NCBI GenBank assembly: GCA_030595125.1
Contig: JAUVDV010000042.1
Coordinates: 1-47,335, forward strand
Length of the DNA: 47,335 nucleotides
Origin: Deltaproteobacteria bacterium
GTDB taxonomy: Bacteria > Myxococcota_A > Polyangia > JAAYKL01
Reading direction: 5' to 3'
The stretch's first letter is position 1; each line of letters starts with the position of its first letter. Under the pieces are notes generated by a model. The model did not search any database. It was not told the DNA's origin and was given only the letters and a program-made list of their open reading frames with translations. This document shows positions 1-8,992 of the stretch, one piece after another. The position numbers and the translations under genes are program-made.

Positions 1-1
1 G

Positions 2-280
2 ATCGGCGTCATCCAGGGCATGTTCAAGATGCGCGCCCTCGTCGATGCCGACTACGCGGCCGAGCTCGGAATCGAGCCCCCGGTGCTCGCCATAGCCGGA
101 CAGATCGAGGCTCTTGCCAGCGCAGATCTCGATTCGTTCGACATTCCTGCCGGCCGTCTGGCCTGCCTGATTCCGGCGTTCGAGGATTCTGCTGACATCC
201 TGGCTTCCGCAGGCACCGATCTCGTGGTGACTCTGAATGCCCAGATCAGCATCTTAGAGATCATTGAAGATGCGATGTAA
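2..280 (+). CDS. C-terminal fragment of an unrecognised protein (5' truncated by window edge)
   Basis: The frame is open from the first complete codon at base 2 to TAA at 278-280, so the gene enters from outside the window; the internal ATG at 20 need not be its start. The visible 92 residues are acidic and hydrophobic with many Ala, Leu and Asp, have no cysteines and end in Leu-Glu-Ile-Ile-Glu-Asp-Ala-Met. I recognise no domain. It converges with the glycosyltransferase gene, whose stop is 15 bases downstream. No function can be given. Confidence 0.6.
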   Translation: MGVIQGMFKMRALVDADYAAELGIEPPVLAIAGQIEALASADLDSFDIPAGRLACLIPAFEDSADILASAGTDLVVTLNAQISILEIIEDAM

Positions 281-295
281 TCGCACCGATCGCTT

Positions 296-1981
296 TTAAC
301 TACAGTGCGATCGAAACCACTTCAGGAAATCCGAGGCGGTAACTTTCCAGTCCATTTTGTCGGCAATTTCCTTGAGCAACTTCGCCCGACGCTTTCGCTC
401 CGTGTCGTCGGTGAGCAATCGCTCCATCGCCTGCGCGAATCCGTCCACGTCGCCGGCCTCGACCACCAGTGCGGCGTCTCTTGCGTACTGCGTGGCAAAG
501 GGGATCAGGTCGGACGAGACCACCGCGACCTGCGCGGCGGCAGCCTGGGACACGGACATCCCGAAGCCCTCCATTTCCGACGCCGAGACAAACAGGTCGG
601 CTGTGGAGAAGAGCGGCGCGAGCACCTCCTCGGGAATGAAGCCCAGCAGAAAGGCCCGCCCCTCCAACACCGGGAGGCTCTTCTTGCGGTCCGCAAGCTG
701 TACGAAGGTCTCGCTGTCCGCCGGGCCTCCGCCGATGAACAAGTATACGTTGTCCAGCTTTTCGGCCACCAGGGCGAAGGCGTCGAGGAGAAGGTCCTTT
801 CGCTTGGTTCGATCCATGCGGCTGGTCTCGAACACGATCAACCCCGATTTGAGATCGTCAATCGAGATCCCCGATTGGTCGCTCAGGTAGGTGTATGCGT
901 CGGCCGTTTCCCTGTCATCCCTGGGGCGGAAGGCCTCGTGATCGATGCACGGCGGAAAATCGAACACGGCACCCGGATCGACACCGTGGTAGGAGACCAG
1001 CGCCCGCCAGATCTCCGATGACGTGGAGCAGAAAAGCTGCGTGTGACGACACACCGACTCCTCGTGCGCGTTTCGCTCTGTGAACTTGAGCTTTCGGACG
1101 GTCTCTTCGCGTTTGTCCCAGAAGTTGCGTTCCTTGATTATCCCGATCGAATGGGGCGTCCACACGTGCGTGTCTATCTCTTTGAAGATGTCGCGGAGGG
1201 TTTTCCCGTTTACGACCAGGTTGTCGGCCAGGATTTTCCCCGTTGCGCAGAAGTGTTCGATGGCCCTGTATGATTGCGCCGTACCGGGCGAGGGCGCCGC
1301 AGCGTCTTCTGGGATCGGCGTATTCCCCAGTAGCCTGGTGAACATCGTCTCCGCAGTGTCTTCCGGGAAGGCCTGACTTGCCAGCCGGCCGAGGAAGATC
1401 TCGATCTCCCTGGAAAGACTCTGTCTGTGCCGCTCGTCCCCTTCGAACGGAGTCAGGAACGGTTTTAGCAATCCGTCGGCGGTTTTTCCGAGAAACTCGT
1501 ACGCCGCCTGGTCCCGCCAGCGCTCAACGAGCTTGCAGCCCATTACTGCGGCATCCCAGTAGTGCGTATTGATGCACTCGAAGTACGCCCAGGGATCGAC
1601 GCGGGCCTCGCGGGCCTCGTCGCAGATGAAGCGGGAGAGCCACTTCACCTCCTCGTCGAGAGCGATGGCGATATCTTCCTTTCGCAGGAACTCGTTGCCG
1701 CCGCCGCGCACGTAGACATAACGCACGTGATCGGTGAGCTGCTCGGTGCCTTCTCGCACACGCTTCGACTTGAAGAAGGGAAATCCGCCCCTGGCGAAAA
1801 TCGTCACTTCCATGCCCAGATCACCCAGAGAGCGGGCCAGCGAGTTTACGTAGAAGTTCTGGCCTCCGGTGTCCGGAGCGCCGCCGACCGGGATATCCAC
1901 GCCGCCGTATCCGTGGTTGGTGACAATGGCGATCCTGGGCCTCGAGTTCGCCTGTGCCGACTCTCTTTGCATGGTTGTCAT
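296..1981 (-). CDS. GT4-family glycosyltransferase, sucrose-synthase/sucrose-phosphate-synthase-like
   Basis: A retaining GT-B glycosyltransferase of about 561 residues that should move a sugar from a nucleotide-sugar donor. The N-terminal Rossmann domain opens with IAIVTNHGYGG and then PDTGGQ, the glycine-rich loop of sucrose-synthase-like GT4 enzymes; THYWDA and TPHS motifs follow. The C-terminal domain has the family signature: FETSRMDRTKRKDLLLDAF, FIGGG, and an acidic SEMEGFGMSVSQA segment that contacts the donor sugar-nucleotide. A helical, charge-rich stretch at about residues 145-250 is longer than usual. The frame runs back to 2110, but residues there are not family-like; ATG 1981 places the first strand normally (ATG 1972 is also possible). 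It diverges from the zinc-ribbon gene at 2116. The acceptor cannot be told: a sucrose-type product or a surface glycan are both possible. Confidence 0.82.
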   Translation of the reverse strand: MTTMQRESAQANSRPRIAIVTNHGYGGVDIPVGGAPDTGGQNFYVNSLARSLGDLGMEVTIFARGGFPFFKSKRVREGTEQLTDHVRYVYVRGGGNEFLRKEDIAIALDEEVKWLSRFICDEAREARVDPWAYFECINTHYWDAAVMGCKLVERWRDQAAYEFLGKTADGLLKPFLTPFEGDERHRQSLSREIEIFLGRLASQAFPEDTAETMFTRLLGNTPIPEDAAAPSPGTAQSYRAIEHFCATGKILADNLVVNGKTLRDIFKEIDTHVWTPHSIGIIKERNFWDKREETVRKLKFTERNAHEESVCRHTQLFCSTSSEIWRALVSYHGVDPGAVFDFPPCIDHEAFRPRDDRETADAYTYLSDQSGISIDDLKSGLIVFETSRMDRTKRKDLLLDAFALVAEKLDNVYLFIGGGPADSETFVQLADRKKSLPVLEGRAFLLGFIPEEVLAPLFSTADLFVSASEMEGFGMSVSQAAAAQVAVVSSDLIPFATQYARDAALVVEAGDVDGFAQAMERLLTDDTERKRRAKLLKEIADKMDWKVTASDFLKWFRSHCS

Positions 1982-2115
1982 GAGCGGAGTATTATTCGGG
2001 CGTTGATCGGTGTCAAACAGTCGGACACTTGCGAACCGTTCATTCAATGACTGGCGCGATCTCTGTCTTGGCTGTATACTTCCACGGTTTTGCGGGGCGA
2101 GAGGAGACATCCAAG

Positions 2116-2553
2116 TTGCCGTACGTTGTCGGAAATGCCATTGAAGGTTATTGCGTCGAGTGTAAACAGGACACCGTTCATACCGTACTCGAGATCGAGG
2201 GGTTGATGATAAGGGCTGTCCGTTGCGAGAAGTGCCGGACCGAGGGCCCGCTGAAGACGCCGAGGTCCAAGACCAAGGCCGGTCTCAGGGAAGTGGCCGC
2301 CAAGCGTCGAACAACGCCTCCCCGGCGCAGGAGAAGAAAGGCCGAGGATCCGGCGCAGATCTTCCGAAAGCACCTGGTGGGCAAAGAGGTAAACCGCGCC
2401 AAGAAGTACAGTCCCAAGGCGGAGCTCGAGATAGGTAAGGTCATAAAGCACCCGTCTTTCGGGATCGGCGTGGTGGTCTCCATGAACGAGCCCCAGAAGG
2501 CGAGCATCGTGTTCGAGGACGGAACCCGCGTGCTGGTTTGCGACAGAAAGTGA
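2116..2553 (+). CDS. Small zinc-ribbon protein with CarD-like C-terminal segment
   Basis: A protein of about 145 residues. The N-terminal third carries two CxxC pairs (CVECK and CEKC) spaced like a zinc ribbon. The middle is strongly basic, with Arg/Lys runs around residues 60-80. The C-terminal 45 residues contain IGKVIKHPSFGIGVV and then VFEDGTRVLV, which resembles the small beta-barrel of CarD/TRCF-interaction proteins common in myxobacteria. I chose TTG 2116 because GAGGAG lies about ten bases upstream; an ATG-type start at 2029 would overlap the divergent gene. Its stop overlaps the likely GTG start of the hydrolase gene (GTGA), suggesting translational coupling. A nucleic-acid-binding or RNA-polymerase-contacting role is inference from the basic charge and domain resemblance. 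Confidence 0.68.
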   Translation: MPYVVGNAIEGYCVECKQDTVHTVLEIEGLMIRAVRCEKCRTEGPLKTPRSKTKAGLREVAAKRRTTPPRRRRRKAEDPAQIFRKHLVGKEVNRAKKYSPKAELEIGKVIKHPSFGIGVVVSMNEPQKASIVFEDGTRVLVCDRK

Positions 2554-5348
2554 TCCCGCCTTGGCGTTCCGTGCGCCAAACACATCTCACAGCAGCAGTA
2601 GTTCTTGTCACAAGCCTTGTTTTCACCCATCCGTCGTTATCCGAGAATGCAGACTTGATGATCGCGCCGGGAATTGACGGCTTCGTCTCCACCTGGATGC
2701 AACTCGGTCCGGTCAAGGCGCCGGTGGGGGTTCGCCGGGGACAGGAGGGGGTAGCCGGCTGGGATCCCGTCGGGATTGGTGACCTGGAGCGGCTGCCCCT
2801 GGAAGGTGAGCGGGTCCACGGGGATCGCTGGAAGATCGTCGCCGCGTCGCGCGCCGCCACGCGTTTGAAGGGAACCCGGCCGGGGGTAACCTATCTGGCG
2901 GCCTCGATTCACACCGAGCGCGCCAGGGATCTCGTTCTTTCCACCGGGAACAGCGGAGGGCTCGAAGTTTGGCTCAACGGATCCATGCTGATGCGCCGGG
3001 ACACCCGTAGGCGCGCGAATGCGGACACAGAGAAGGTGAGCCTGAAGCTGACGGCCGGAAACAATCTTCTTGTTCTCCGAACGTGGAAATCGGGGAAGGC
3101 GGGTGCGTGGACGGTATTGGCCCGTCTTCTGGACGAACGTTATCGGCGGCCCCGGGGCGTGAGGCTGGTCTTTCCGGGCGCGGCGAGTGGGTTCAAGGAC
3201 GTTTTAAATAAGTCGGCTGCCCTGTCCGTGGACCGGGAGGTGGATCTGGATTCGGGATCGTTGACAGTACGCTACTGGCTGGATTTTCCCGGCGGTTGTC
3301 CCGTCGGGGTTCCCCTGTCCGGAAAGTTGTCCACGCTGGGCCCGCGCGGTCATGGCCCACGCGATATGGAGATCCGGATGAGTGAGGATGGGCTGGCATT
3401 TGAACTGTTGGGTTCCGAGCGATACGAGGGAAGCAAGTGCCCCCACACGGTGCGCGTGGAGCTTGGCGAGACGGTGCTGGAGCGCAAGATTGCTGTGAAG
3501 CTCGGACACGTCGGGCTGCTGGCACGGGCTCACGCGGATCTGCGCGCCGCAAAGGAGCGCGGCGACTTGCCTCGGACGAGCCTCGAAAGTGTGGAGTGGC
3601 GGATAGATCATCTGAAGAAGTTGATCGAGGCGGGAGACGGGGACTTTCGCTACATCGGTCGCGAGGCGAAGCTGACGGCCGGGATGGCTTCAGTCCTTTC
3701 GCGAGGCGAAGATCCGTACGGGGGCAAGCGGGCGGGAATTCAGCGTCGGGGTTATCGGTCCTCGGTGGACGGGAAGCTGCATCACTACGCCATGTACGTG
3801 CCGCCCGGATGGCGCGAGAAGGGTAAACGGGAATTTGGGCTGGTGGTGACGTTGCACGGTCTGAACAGTTATCCCATGAAGTCTCTGACCTCCCTGTTCG
3901 GCGTTCCCCTTGCCGATGGCGAGAGCAAGGAACAACGCGTGCGAAACCCGGGGAAAGTGGGGTCCGCGCCGATGTTTGTCGTCGCACCCGAGGGTTTTGG
4001 CAACTCCGGTTACAAGGCCTTTGGCGAGCGCGACGTCGAGGAAGTAATCGGAAGAGTGATGGAGCGCTATCGCATCGATCCCGACAGGGTATACATCACC
4101 GGAGCGTCCATGGGTGGAACCGGCGCGGCGTCTATCCCCCTGCATTTTCCGGATCGGTTCGCCGCCTTTGCGCCGCTTTGCGGTTATCACAGCCTCGCCG
4201 AGTACGCCTCCCTGAGACGCGTCGATCTTCAGCCGTGGGAGAAATTCCTGGCCGGGTTCCGTTCCAACGCGAGATGGGCCCGCAACGGCCGCCACCTTCC
4301 GCTGTACGTCGTTCACGGGACGAGGGACGGCTTGCGTCACTCCAAGTCCCTGGTGGAGGCATTCCGGGTGCGCGGTTTCAGGTTCATCTTCGAGACCCCG
4401 ACGGCGGGACACAACGTATGGGATCAGACCTACGCGGGTAGACGCATCTTCGATCACTTCGCGAAATACAGGCGGGTCGCCCATCCGAGAAAGGTGACCA
4501 TTCGCACGTCGAGGCTCAGATACAGAAAGAACCACTGGCTGGAAATAGACGATGTTCCGGATTATGCGGCGTGGTCCATGGTGAACGGCGTCTGGGGCAA
4601 GGACAACCAGGTGGCGCTCACCACGCGGAATGTGACCGCCCTGGCGCTTACAAGAGATTCGAAACTCGCAGCCGGCGGGACGCCGACGATAACCATCGAC
4701 GGCGAAAAGGTGGAGCCGGGTGGATCGTCGGGAGGGGGCTGGAGCTTTCATCGCGTGAAAGATCTGTGGAAGTCGGGCAGAGCAAAAGTTCGCGAGGGTC
4801 TTCGCAAGCGGCCGGGCCTCGCAGGGCCGATGTTCGACGCGTATTACGAGCCCCTCATTTTTGTGTACGGAACCGCAAACCCCGACGAGATCGCTCTTTG
4901 CAGAAGTGTGATTGAAAAAATGCGCGCGCAAAGAAGTGGGACGACCGTGGACTGGACGGTGAAGGCGGACGTGGAGATCACCGAGGCCGACATTGCGTCT
5001 CACTCACTGGTGCTGGTGGGGACCGTGCGGGGGAACGGCGTGCTGAAACGGATCGCGGACAGGTTGCCGGTGCGGGTCGACGCAGCGGCGATCACCGTGA
5101 AAGGCGAGCGGTACGAGGGGGATACCGTGGCCGCGTCGTTCATCTACCCCAATCCCCTAAACACGGACCGCTACGTGGTGGTTCACACGGGTGTCACGCC
5201 GGGCGCTGTTTTTTACGCGGCAAATCTCCCCGAGCTGTTGCCCGACTACCTGGTTTACGATGGAACCGACTGGGCGCGCACGGGCGGTCTGGCCCTCGTG
5301 GACAGGAAAGTTCTGGCCGGCGGGTTTTTCGACAGTAACTGGAAGTAG
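2550..5348 (+). CDS. Large secreted alpha/beta hydrolase (prolyl-oligopeptidase/esterase type)
   Basis: An exported hydrolase of about 932 residues. An N-terminal signal segment (hydrophobic LTAAVVLVTSLVF) is followed by about 380 residues of probable beta-sandwich domains, including a part with LEVWLNGS. The catalytic domain has VVTLHGL, the nucleophile elbow GASMGG (Ser near residue 520), HGTRDG (Asp near 593) and AGHNVWD (His near 621), a complete Ser-Asp-His triad. The last 250 residues are a further uncharacterised domain, also seen after carbohydrate-esterase or peptidase modules. The start could be TTG 2538, GTG 2550 (GTGA overlap with the upstream stop) or GTG 2571; 2550 is preferred for coupling. 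The substrate (ester, peptide or polysaccharide side chain) cannot be decided. It converges with the M15 peptidase gene three bases away. Confidence 0.8.
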   Translation: MIPPWRSVRQTHLTAAVVLVTSLVFTHPSLSENADLMIAPGIDGFVSTWMQLGPVKAPVGVRRGQEGVAGWDPVGIGDLERLPLEGERVHGDRWKIVAASRAATRLKGTRPGVTYLAASIHTERARDLVLSTGNSGGLEVWLNGSMLMRRDTRRRANADTEKVSLKLTAGNNLLVLRTWKSGKAGAWTVLARLLDERYRRPRGVRLVFPGAASGFKDVLNKSAALSVDREVDLDSGSLTVRYWLDFPGGCPVGVPLSGKLSTLGPRGHGPRDMEIRMSEDGLAFELLGSERYEGSKCPHTVRVELGETVLERKIAVKLGHVGLLARAHADLRAAKERGDLPRTSLESVEWRIDHLKKLIEAGDGDFRYIGREAKLTAGMASVLSRGEDPYGGKRAGIQRRGYRSSVDGKLHHYAMYVPPGWREKGKREFGLVVTLHGLNSYPMKSLTSLFGVPLADGESKEQRVRNPGKVGSAPMFVVAPEGFGNSGYKAFGERDVEEVIGRVMERYRIDPDRVYITGASMGGTGAASIPLHFPDRFAAFAPLCGYHSLAEYASLRRVDLQPWEKFLAGFRSNARWARNGRHLPLYVVHGTRDGLRHSKSLVEAFRVRGFRFIFETPTAGHNVWDQTYAGRRIFDHFAKYRRVAHPRKVTIRTSRLRYRKNHWLEIDDVPDYAAWSMVNGVWGKDNQVALTTRNVTALALTRDSKLAAGGTPTITIDGEKVEPGGSSGGGWSFHRVKDLWKSGRAKVREGLRKRPGLAGPMFDAYYEPLIFVYGTANPDEIALCRSVIEKMRAQRSGTTVDWTVKADVEITEADIASHSLVLVGTVRGNGVLKRIADRLPVRVDAAAITVKGERYEGDTVAASFIYPNPLNTDRYVVVHTGVTPGAVFYAANLPELLPDYLVYDGTDWARTGGLALVDRKVLAGGFFDSNWK

Positions 5349-5351
5349 CCC

Positions 5352-6296
5352 TCAATTCGCTTCGGTTTTCAATCCCGAAGCTCCCCTCACGCACAATGGA
5401 TGCAAAAGCTCCGGACGATATTCGAAGTGCATTGTGTCAAAGTGGTACCACTTTCCTCCCCATATGAATCCGTGTTCCTCGAATACCTCTACTATCTCGA
5501 ACGGGATCTTGTTTCTGTAGGGAAGTGATGGGTCCTTTTTTTTGGTCCAGCGCCAGTAGTCGGAGTGCTCCAGATTGATATCCACGGCCAGGGCGAAAGA
5601 GTGAACGCTGAGCCGCGCTGTTCCGGCGATCTTGCGCCAGTTGAAAGTTCCGGCCGTCGGATTGACATACTTGAGCAGATCCTTCGCGAGCCCGTCGTCG
5701 AGTTGCGAGCTCACCGCGCGAAGCGCTTGCGCGGCGCCGTTTAGCTTGTTGAACCGGAGCTTCCCGCCGCTGTGTTTCGGCATCCAGTTCACGGTGACCA
5801 GGTTGTCATTAACCGCCTGTTTGTCTGCGCCGTAGATTGACTTGAAGAAGCGCTCCACTCTGATTCGACCGGGGTCGTCGTTGATCCCCGGGGCCTCCGA
5901 ACGGCGGCCGAGCGGATAACTCATGGACATCTGATCCCGAAGATCGGGTTCGTTCAAAAGCTGCTCGAACGTCTTTCCTTCGACGCCGTCCTCCCACCGG
6001 ATTTCAGTTCCGTCGTTCATGACCACCACCGCGCGGGCGCTCTCATGTTCGTTTCGGATTTCGCGGATGAAATCTCCGTACGCCGCTGCGATGCACTGCA
6101 ACCCGACAATGGTCTCTTGCTCGCGAGGCGTTTTTTGGGGCGTGACCTCGCCACCCTCATCGATCTGCTCGATCGGGGCGGGGTGTTCGGTCCGTGGCTC
6201 CTCGATCGGCCCCCGGCCTCCGGTACAGCCGACAATTAGCGTCAGGCCGAGAAACGCAATGGTCGATGCGTTGGTTGAAGTGTGGTATCCGATCAT
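5352..6296 (-). CDS. M15-family (VanY-like) D,D-carboxypeptidase lipoprotein
   Basis: A predicted zinc peptidase of about 314 residues acting on peptidoglycan stem peptides. The N-terminus has a signal and lipobox ending LIVGC, then a Pro/Glu-rich linker. The C-terminal third carries M15 metal motifs: SVHSFALAVDIN, corresponding to SxHxxGxAxD, and KWYHFDTMHFEYRPEL with the second histidine pair. The usual Gly of the first motif is Ala here, but the His and Asp ligands remain. ATG 6296 gives the best lipoprotein signal; longer starts at 6323 or TTG 6338 would bury it. It is divergent from the DUF4846 lipoprotein gene with only 41 bases between the starts, so the two share a promoter region. 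Confidence 0.83.
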   Translation of the reverse strand: MIGYHTSTNASTIAFLGLTLIVGCTGGRGPIEEPRTEHPAPIEQIDEGGEVTPQKTPREQETIVGLQCIAAAYGDFIREIRNEHESARAVVVMNDGTEIRWEDGVEGKTFEQLLNEPDLRDQMSMSYPLGRRSEAPGINDDPGRIRVERFFKSIYGADKQAVNDNLVTVNWMPKHSGGKLRFNKLNGAAQALRAVSSQLDDGLAKDLLKYVNPTAGTFNWRKIAGTARLSVHSFALAVDINLEHSDYWRWTKKKDPSLPYRNKIPFEIVEVFEEHGFIWGGKWYHFDTMHFEYRPELLHPLCVRGASGLKTEAN

Positions 6297-6337
6297 AATA
6301 TTTCGCCAAGATAGAGCACACATGGTTTGGGAGTTCA

Positions 6338-7285
6338 ATGGACTGGAAAACGATTATAGCAGCAGCGCTGATTGTGGGTTGCGCCAATCCGCCGCCCCAG
6401 AAGGCCGCCGCCCCAACTGACGCCCACCTGGAGCCGGTTCTCGAGGATCCGTCAGCCGTGAAAGTTCCCGCTTCCGTTGTGGTTGCAACTCCGATGGAAC
6501 AGGCCCCGGTGAAGATCTCATTCGATGAGGAGGAGCGGAAATACCCGTGGTTGAAGGGCGCTGCTCCGGGTGAGCCACTGTGGAAGAGGTTCGAGCCGCC
6601 CGCAGGTTTTCGCCGTATCGAGACCGCGAAGGGAAGCTTCGGCAACTGGCTGCGGCACTTGCCCCTCAAGCCCGGCAAGCCGGACGTGATGTTGCACGAC
6701 GGCAACCCCAAGGGTCGCCAGGACGTTCATGCGGCGGTGCTGGAGGTGGACGTGGGCAGACGGGATCTGCAGCAGTGCGTGGACGCCTGCATGCGGTTGC
6801 GGGCAGAGTACCTCTGGTCGGTCGGGCGAGCGCAAGACGTCTGTTTCAGAAGCGTGAGCGGTCTCGACCTCTCGTGGAAGAAATGGAGCAAGACCGCCTC
6901 TCCACAGGGAAGCTGGAGGGCCTTCCGAACGTACATGGACAAGGTGTTCGGCACCTGCAACACGCGCTCACAGCTCAAGCAGATGATCCCTCTGGGAGAT
7001 TCGCTGAAGATGGAGATCGGCCACGTGTTTCTCAACAGGCCCGACCCGAACTCCTTCGGCCACGCAGTGATGGTGGTGGATATGGCTTCGAACGCCGAGG
7101 GCAAAAAGGCATTCCTCCTGGCACAGAGCTACATGCCTGCCCAGGAGATCCATGTCCTCAATAACTTTTCAGATGAGTCCATGAGCCCCTGGTTCACCCT
7201 GGAGGATGGGCGAGATCTCCTCACCCCCGAGTGGACCTTCGCGATCGCGGATTTGATGAGATACCCGGAAAAGGACTGCTCCTAA
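6338..7285 (+). CDS. DUF4846 family lipoprotein
   Basis: A lipoprotein of 315 residues: the signal ends LIVGC at about residue 15 and a Pro/Ala linker follows. The body matches what I know of DUF4846: YPWLKGA, a GFRRIE segment, FGNWLRHLPLKPGKPDV, then HAAVLEVDVGRRDLQQCVDACMRLR and GHAVMVVDMA near the C-terminus. Family members are exported and their biochemistry is undescribed. Four Cys outside the lipobox could form disulfides. It starts 41 bases from the divergent M15 peptidase, also a lipoprotein, so a joint envelope role is plausible but unproven. Its stop overlaps by four bases the stop of the convergent beta-barrel gene. Confidence 0.82.
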   Translation: MDWKTIIAAALIVGCANPPPQKAAAPTDAHLEPVLEDPSAVKVPASVVVATPMEQAPVKISFDEEERKYPWLKGAAPGEPLWKRFEPPAGFRRIETAKGSFGNWLRHLPLKPGKPDVMLHDGNPKGRQDVHAAVLEVDVGRRDLQQCVDACMRLRAEYLWSVGRAQDVCFRSVSGLDLSWKKWSKTASPQGSWRAFRTYMDKVFGTCNTRSQLKQMIPLGDSLKMEIGHVFLNRPDPNSFGHAVMVVDMASNAEGKKAFLLAQSYMPAQEIHVLNNFSDESMSPWFTLEDGRDLLTPEWTFAIADLMRYPEKDCS

Positions 7286-7989
7286 AAAGTGTAACGAAGC
7301 TCCCCGCCGAAATGGAAGATGAGGGGGAAATCATCGTCGTCGAGTCCGAGGCCGGGCTCATCGAAATCATCGCGGCTCGCACAATGTTCATCCATGTTGT
7401 CACCGTCGACACAGGCCTTGAGCCACAGGGGAAACCCCATGCGAAAATACGGACCCAGTCCCAGCTTTGGAGCTTTGGAGAAGAAATACAGTGTCGCTCC
7501 GGTTCGCGCTTCGAAGTTGAGAGCGTGTGCTCGAAATGTGAATTCGTCGTCCTCACGAGGCCCGCCGTCTATTTCTCCATTTGCCAGCACAAAGGCGTGG
7601 CCGATTCCCCCGCCCACATAGGCGTCGAGCCATCCGACTATCGGGAAATGGAACTCGGCTCCTCCCGTTATCTGGGCCAGCACCCCTCGGTCGTCATCGT
7701 AGTGGCTCGAGTCGAGGCGAAGATAGGTGGTGTTGAAATCGATGAAGAAGGCCACCATGGGGCTGAGTCGGTAGAAGATGCCTATTGTGGCGCCAATGGA
7801 TCCGAAGAACTCCTGATCCCAATGATCGTCGTAATGATCGTCGGTCAACATGACACTTCCAATGCCCGCGATGAGCCCGAAACCTGTGCGTTTTTCCCAG
7901 ATAGCTCCGCCGCCGGGCTTCCACGCGGCGGTTTGTGTCGCGAACGCAAGGAGTGCAACAAATGTCAATCCGGTCAGTATCTTTCGCAT
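7282..7989 (-). CDS. Outer-membrane beta-barrel protein
   Basis: A protein of about 235 residues with a Sec signal peptide (MRKILTGLTFVALLAFATQTAAW). The mature part has alternating aromatic/glycine strands (GFGLIAGIGSVML, GATIGIFYRLSPMVAFFIDFNT, WLDAYVGGGIGHAFVLANG, TGATLYFFSK) and ends in FHFGGELRYTF with a terminal phenylalanine, the usual BAM insertion signal. Loops are rich in Asp (DDDDF, HYDDD). ATG 7989 is chosen because AGGAG lies nine bases upstream; the ATG at 7998 sits directly on that Shine-Dalgarno sequence. No ligand or pore specificity can be read from the sequence. Confidence 0.78.
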   Translation of the reverse strand: MRKILTGLTFVALLAFATQTAAWKPGGGAIWEKRTGFGLIAGIGSVMLTDDHYDDHWDQEFFGSIGATIGIFYRLSPMVAFFIDFNTTYLRLDSSHYDDDRGVLAQITGGAEFHFPIVGWLDAYVGGGIGHAFVLANGEIDGGPREDDEFTFRAHALNFEARTGATLYFFSKAPKLGLGPYFRMGFPLWLKACVDGDNMDEHCASRDDFDEPGLGLDDDDFPLIFHFGGELRYTF

Positions 7990-8096
7990 GTTCCTCATCT
8001 CCTTTGTGACGCCAAGAGCCTCACTTATATTGCTATGATTGTAACCGGCGGTCAATTCCTCGACACCCCGATTTGCGGGGCGCATACTCCTCCACC

Positions 8097-8960
8097 ATGA
8101 GTTTGCAGGTGAAAGGCGCCCTGATTCTGGGCCTCGCAATGCTGGCCTTTTCGGCGTCCAGCGCGCTGGTGAAGGTAGCCTGTGCCCATGTTCCGGTGAT
8201 GGAGGTGGTCTTCGTTCGCGGGATTGCCGGCGCGATCATCCTGTTCGCCCTGGCAACGTACAAGAGAGTTCCGCTTGGGGGAAAACGCAAGGGGTTGCTC
8301 CTTACCCGGGGCGTCTGTGGAACCGTGGCTATAATGCTGTATTACCACGCCCTGACGCGCATTCCGGTGGCGGACACCATGCTCCTCAACCAGGCCGCGC
8401 CCATCTTCGTCCTTCCCCTGGCCGCGATCTTCTTGAAAGAGCGAATCACGTGGCGGCACGGCCTGTTTGTCCTGATGGCGCTTTTCGGGGTGACCGTAGT
8501 GATCAGGCCGAGCACCGAGCTGGTCAATGTTCCCGGAATGGTGGCCCTTTCCTCCGCCTTCTTCGCGGCGTGCGCATACGTGCTGGTGAGAAAACTCACC
8601 GCGACCGAGCACACCCTGACAATCGTCTTCTGGTTTACGACCGTAACCGTGATCGTTGCCACACCTTTCATGCTGCTTGATTTTGTTGTTCCCGATGCCC
8701 GCACCCTCGCTGTTCTGGCGGCCGTGGGGCTCTTCGGGACCGCCGGCCAGCTGCTGCTCACCAAGGCGTACAGTTACGGCGAGGCGGGGCGCCTGGCTGT
8801 TGTGGGGAGTCTCGGGGCAGTAATGGGGGCCGGGTGGGATCTGGTGATCTGGGGGCACACCCCGGACATCTGGACCGCAGCAGGAGGAATCGTGATCATC
8901 ACTGCCTGCGCCGCAATACAGATGTTGCGCCAATCCACCGCCCCGCGGGTGAGGAATTAA
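8097..8960 (+). CDS. EamA/DMT-superfamily drug/metabolite transporter
   Basis: An inner-membrane carrier of about 287 residues with about ten predicted transmembrane helices in two five-helix EamA repeats. Recognisable motifs are FVRGIAGAIILF in helix 2, YYHALTRIPVADTMLLNQAAPIFVLPLAAIFLKERI in repeat 1, and GTAGQLLLTKAYSYGEAGRLAVVGSL in repeat 2. DMT members usually export amino acids, nucleosides or drugs; the substrate is not evident. ATG 8097 is preferred to a TTG at 8073 because it starts just before the first helix. It appears monocistronic and is followed by the hairpin element at 8993. Confidence 0.86.
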   Translation: MSLQVKGALILGLAMLAFSASSALVKVACAHVPVMEVVFVRGIAGAIILFALATYKRVPLGGKRKGLLLTRGVCGTVAIMLYYHALTRIPVADTMLLNQAAPIFVLPLAAIFLKERITWRHGLFVLMALFGVTVVIRPSTELVNVPGMVALSSAFFAACAYVLVRKLTATEHTLTIVFWFTTVTVIVATPFMLLDFVVPDARTLAVLAAVGLFGTAGQLLLTKAYSYGEAGRLAVVGSLGAVMGAGWDLVIWGHTPDIWTAAGGIVIITACAAIQMLRQSTAPRVRN

Positions 8961-8992
8961 GGCGGGCGAAGGCACGGTTTTGCCTTTTGCTT

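Noticed and set aside
3690-5003. A 437-codon frame antisense to the secreted hydrolase
   Set aside because: It is the mirror of a well-supported gene with a full catalytic triad, in GC-rich DNA where antisense frames stay open by chance.
7231-8100. A 289-codon frame antisense to the beta-barrel gene
   Set aside because: The minus-strand gene has a clear signal peptide and ribosome-binding site; the plus frame has neither.
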